DNA of 64,000 bases from Theristus sp. LFF4_11. Its lineage: Eukaryota > Nematoda > Chromadorea > Monhysterida > Xyalidae. Positions 61,501 to 64,000 of the stretch are shown here, one piece after another. The stretch's first letter is position 1, and each line of letters opens with the position of its first letter. A program made the translations under genes and the position numbers. The DNA is taken from contig JASANC010000443.1 in the NCBI GenBank assembly GCA_030248135.1, positions 1 through 64,000 on the forward strand. The letters are read 5' to 3'. The notes beneath the pieces are model-generated. The model was not told where the DNA came from, did no database searches, and saw only the letters and a list, made by a program, of their open reading frames with translations.

Positions 61501-64000
61501 GGTTTTCACATTAGAAACTCAAATTCAAATCAAATTAGAAATTGAATATTAATTACAAGTCGAACTCTAAATTATAGAGAACCAGCTGATTGGTTGGTGA
61601 TCACGTGATGCATGCTTTCTGTGCAAACCAAACTCCGCCCCCACAGCAACTTATGCACAGAAAGCATGCATCACGTGATTGCCAACAACTACGCTGATTC
61701 CCTATAATTTAGAGTTTGACTGTAGAAGCAAATTGGACTTGTCTCGTCATGTTACCAAACAAACATCAGGTATGAAACCGAATATTGCGATACTGCCCGA
61801 CATGGATTACGTGGAGGTTGCGCCGCTAGGCACACTGAATGTTACCTGCTTAGCAACGGGCTATCCATCACCAACGGTTCAGTGGTATTCAAATGGAGAA
61901 TTACTTGCAAAAGCGAACACATTAATAATGCACAACGTTCAAGAAGATTTACATTTGGAATGCAGAGCAGGCAATGAGTACGGCGATGCACACAAAACGA
62001 TTGACGTTTTGGTGACAGGTCGGTAGACTGACGTCTTTATTCAATATCATAGTCACCGTCAGTTCCTAATTCCACCAAATTAAAAGAAGCGAACCATGAA
62101 ACCGCAGGTCCTGGATCAGCACCCACGCAGCTAAATGCGACAGCGTTAATACAACCGGATGGCACCATCGACATCGTACTCAACTGGGACGAACCACGTT
62201 ATTTAAATGGCGAACTTTATGTACATCTTATACATAGTTCTTGATTGAAATATACAAATCAGTATGTTATCGAGTAGCCTTATCAGAAACTGTTTTTACA
62301 GAAATACATTCTGTACCACACTACTGATTCCAATCTGCCTCTTGAGTCATGGAACATGCCGACAGTTGATTCAGTATCAAGATCAGTAGAGATGGTCAAT
62401 CTCTTGCCGGACACAAAGTACTATTTCAAACTTCAAGCTGTGACGGATCGTGGTCCTGGCGTGGTTTCTGAAGAATTCGAAATCTTGACTCCGAAATCTA
62501 GTAAATGATAACCAGTTACAGTCGAACTCACTAAAATGTGGAATCAGCTGATTGGTCGGCAGAGGAGAGGCTGCTCACACTCCGCACCCTTCTTTTTTCG
62601 TGGATCTGGATTCTATTGAAACGTGTTTCTTTTGAATGAGTGTGAATTTCCAGCACCCTTTTCATGCTAAAAATAAACTCAAAGGGTTGGAGAACGGCGA
62701 AATTTAGATTTTTTTTTATTTAACAGCTCAAAATGCATTTTTTTATTGACGACGACGACGACGTCGTCGCTTAATTTTTGCGTTTGAACTAAAAGACAAA
62801 AGCCTGAAAGGAGTGCGCTGTGCATGGTTTGCTGCGTGCACCAAGTAAATGAACACAGCAGCTTACCAAAAACAACTTGAAAACGGTGAAAATGAAAGAT
62901 GAAAGCAAAGTCGTCGTCGTGTCGTCGCCGCGAAGTCGGAACGCATTTTTTAATTGCGGACGCATGTCGATCGGTCAGCTAGGAATGAAACCCCCTTCAG
63001 CTGGCTAAACAGCGCACTCCTTACTGGCTTTTGTCTTTCAGTTCACACGCAAAAATTAAGCGACGTCGTCGTCGTCGTCGTCGTCAATAAAAAAGATGCA
63101 TTTTGAGCTGTTGAATAAAAAAATCTGAATTTCGCAGTTCTCCAACCCTTTGAGTTTATTTTTAGCATGAAAAGGGTGCTGGAAATTCACACTCATTCAA
63201 AAGAAACACGTTTCAATAGAATCCAGATCCACGAAAAAAGAAGGGTGCGGAGTGTGAGCAGCCTCTCCTCCGCCGACCAATCAGCTGATTCCACATTTTA
63301 GTGAGTTCGACTGTATTTATTGACTGTCACTGTTTTTCATTCGGTTTTTTGGTGCTACAAGAGAAACTAGTTTTAATCCACGAAATTTATTTATTGAACT
63401 ATTTTAGCCATCCAAGTTATAACGACACTAGAATTAACTACTACAAGGTCGATCACAGAGATATCCGACACAACACTGCGTGCGTTCTTGCTTTTTTGCT
63501 AAATCGAAGGGACACTTCCATCAGCAAGCAAGTGAACAGTAATCAAGAGAATCGCTAACGGTTTTCAGCAGCTGAGGTCGTCAAAAATGTACATCTGATC
63601 ATTGATATTAACAATGACATAACATTGTCATGGGAACACCTGACAGAATTCACACACCCGCTTACAAAAGGCTACACGGTAACAAAACTTGTCTCATAAT
63701 TTTTTGCATCCCGATTGGAAAAAACCTACTTACATCTTCGACGGCGTTTTTCAGATCATATGGTCCACTTCAGCCACATTCCCGAACAATGTTACACAGT
63801 CTGAGAGCACCATATATTCATACAAACTGATGGAAAAATGGAGGCAACTGCCTGATTCTGAAGTGATCACTGTAGTTCTCGAAGCAAACGATGATCAACA
63901 ACAAACAATACAACACGTCACGCTGGTAAATATTCCACTCGCAGTGCGAGGTAAGTTACCAAAAGTTGCTGAAGTTGGTGAAAGTGGTTATGTCAGCATT
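48229..64000 (+). CDS. Giant secreted/surface protein with sushi- and EGF-like regions and alternating Ig and FN3 domains (3' truncated by window)
   Basis: About 3,140 residues lie in the window. The N-terminus is a signal peptide (hydrophobic LLWIYFLFAALIV after MANPNHC), then an acidic segment, a sushi-like region and EGF-like Cys-rich exons. Then comes a long array whose order is Ig, FN, Ig, FN, Ig, FN, Ig, FN, FN, Ig, FN, Ig, FN, FN, Ig, FN, Ig, FN, FN, Ig, FN, Ig, FN, Ig, Ig, FN, Ig, FN, FN and probably the start of another Ig. Ig domains carry the C...W...C pattern; FN3 domains usually open with G-P-G-x-x-P and contain N-G-x-(I/L)-x then Y-x-V-x-Y-T-T-D. Signal peptide, cysteines and N-x-S/T sites argue for an extracellular role (adhesion or matrix) and against a titin/twitchin-like muscle protein. 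Nematode DIG-1 or a LAR/DCC-type receptor are possible relatives; without the 3' end I cannot choose. Confidence 0.88.
49591..56331 (+). other. Ig/FN3 array, exon map part 1
   Basis: Ig1 49,591-49,878. FN1 50,107-50,204 + 50,337-50,535. Ig2 50,665-50,952. FN2 51,045-51,145 + 51,312-51,496. Ig3 51,688-51,919, continuing into 52,027-52,209, which also begins FN3; FN3 ends in 52,321-52,516. Ig4 52,717-53,022. FN4 53,108-53,220 + 53,295-53,496. FN5 53,720-53,820 + 53,891-54,098. Ig5 54,229-54,428 and 54,558-54,749, the latter also starting FN6; FN6 ends in 54,813-55,020. Ig6 55,091-55,387. FN7 55,479-55,579 + 55,640-55,856. FN8 55,916-56,019 + 56,127-56,331. FN5 and FN8 follow another FN3 directly, with no Ig between. 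Confidence 0.8.
61556..61722. mobile_element. TA-flanked MITE-like element B, copy 2
   Basis: 167 bp. The ends CAAGTCGAACTCTAAATTATAG and the inverse of CAGTCAAACTCTAAATTATAG are flanked by TA on both sides. Subterminal AGCTGATTGGTTGG and a long GATCACGTGATGCATGC hairpin match 27,775-27,974. The termini match the larger element at 62,519. The TA target duplication points to Tc1/mariner-type mobilisation. It lies in the intron between FN14 and Ig13. Confidence 0.75.
62519..63313. mobile_element. TA-flanked fold-back element with ~304-bp arms
   Basis: 795 bp. Arms 62,519-62,822 and 63,010-63,313 are near-perfect inverted repeats starting CAGTCGAACTCACTAAAATG, flanked by TA (62,517-62,518 and 63,314-63,315). 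Each arm contains a GAC/GTC trinucleotide run and the AATCAGCTGATTGGTCGG subterminal motif. The 187-bp centre is non-coding. It sits in the intron between FN15 and FN16 of the giant gene and roughly quadruples that intron's length. Confidence 0.88.

Larger units (their letters stand above)
56408..64000 (+). other. Ig/FN3 array, exon map part 2
   Basis: Ig7 plus first half of FN9 in one exon, 56,408-56,832; FN9 end 56,934-57,123. Ig8 57,199-57,332 + 57,425-57,590. FN10 57,666-57,766 + 57,861-58,065. FN11 58,133-58,233 + 58,313-58,526. Ig9 58,649-58,918. FN12 58,987-59,087 + 59,161-59,362. Ig10 59,423-59,734. FN13 59,822-59,925 + 60,005-60,230. Ig11 60,309-60,584. Ig12 60,665-60,952. FN14 61,060-61,157 + 61,261-61,456. 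Ig13 61,770-62,018. FN15 62,108-62,220 + 62,302-62,500. FN16 63,569-63,678 + 63,755 onward, with either a GT donor at 63,951 or read-through into an Ig-like start (PKVAEVGESGYVSI) to the window end. Confidence 0.8.

Noticed and set aside
48229..64000. Titin/twitchin-type intracellular muscle protein
   Set aside because: Signal peptide, sushi/EGF-like cysteines and disulphide-type Ig cysteines indicate an extracellular protein.

Overview
This window is nuclear DNA from an invertebrate animal. Its genes are split into many small exons by short introns of about 20 bp to 1.4 kb, mostly with GT...(T)nCAG borders. The protein families are metazoan: ceramide synthase, PA28-gamma, Pur-alpha and an extracellular Ig/fibronectin protein. 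The compact introns with T-rich acceptors and the long empty intergenic stretches fit a nematode or another small ecdysozoan, but I could not identify the species. All exon joins were deduced by eye from splice borders, reading phase and protein similarity; none was tested against transcripts.

Layout. 1-104 is the C-terminal end of an unidentified gene. 105-9,021 holds no convincing gene, though it may contain an LTR-like remnant. 9,022-13,606 (minus strand) is a ten-exon gene for a 722-residue acidic, arginine/serine-rich coiled-coil protein of unknown function. 13,607-16,664 is a divergent intergenic region packed with A/T fold-back repeats and G/C homopolymer runs. 16,665-23,134 (plus) is a 13-exon gene for a 1,199-residue protein with three U1/matrin-type zinc fingers. 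It converges on a PSME3 (proteasome activator PA28-gamma) gene on the minus strand at 23,526-25,188, whose first exon is unresolved. 26,365-29,902 and 33,708-36,392 are two tandem ceramide synthase paralogues with the same exon framework. 39,263-42,494 is a Pur-alpha orthologue with a long basic tail. 43,948-45,715 is a small zinc-binding/RING-like protein. 48,229 to the window end is the 5' part of a giant secreted or surface protein with a signal peptide, a sushi-like and an EGF-like region, then at least 13 Ig and 16 FN3 domains.

How the genes relate. The two ceramide synthases arose by duplication and presumably act in the same ER sphingolipid step. PSME3, Pur-alpha, the zinc-finger protein and the coiled-coil/RS protein are all expected to be nuclear, but nothing in the sequence shows that they act together.

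Mobile DNA is the other theme. Several non-autonomous inverted-repeat elements lie inside introns. One is a TA-flanked fold-back element with arms of about 304 bp. Smaller relatives of it are present, as is a pair of elements carrying the palindrome TGACGTCA in the ceramide synthase introns. A further 467-bp element has terminal repeats built from tandem 15-mers. I saw no CRISPR array, no rRNA and no complete tRNA gene.
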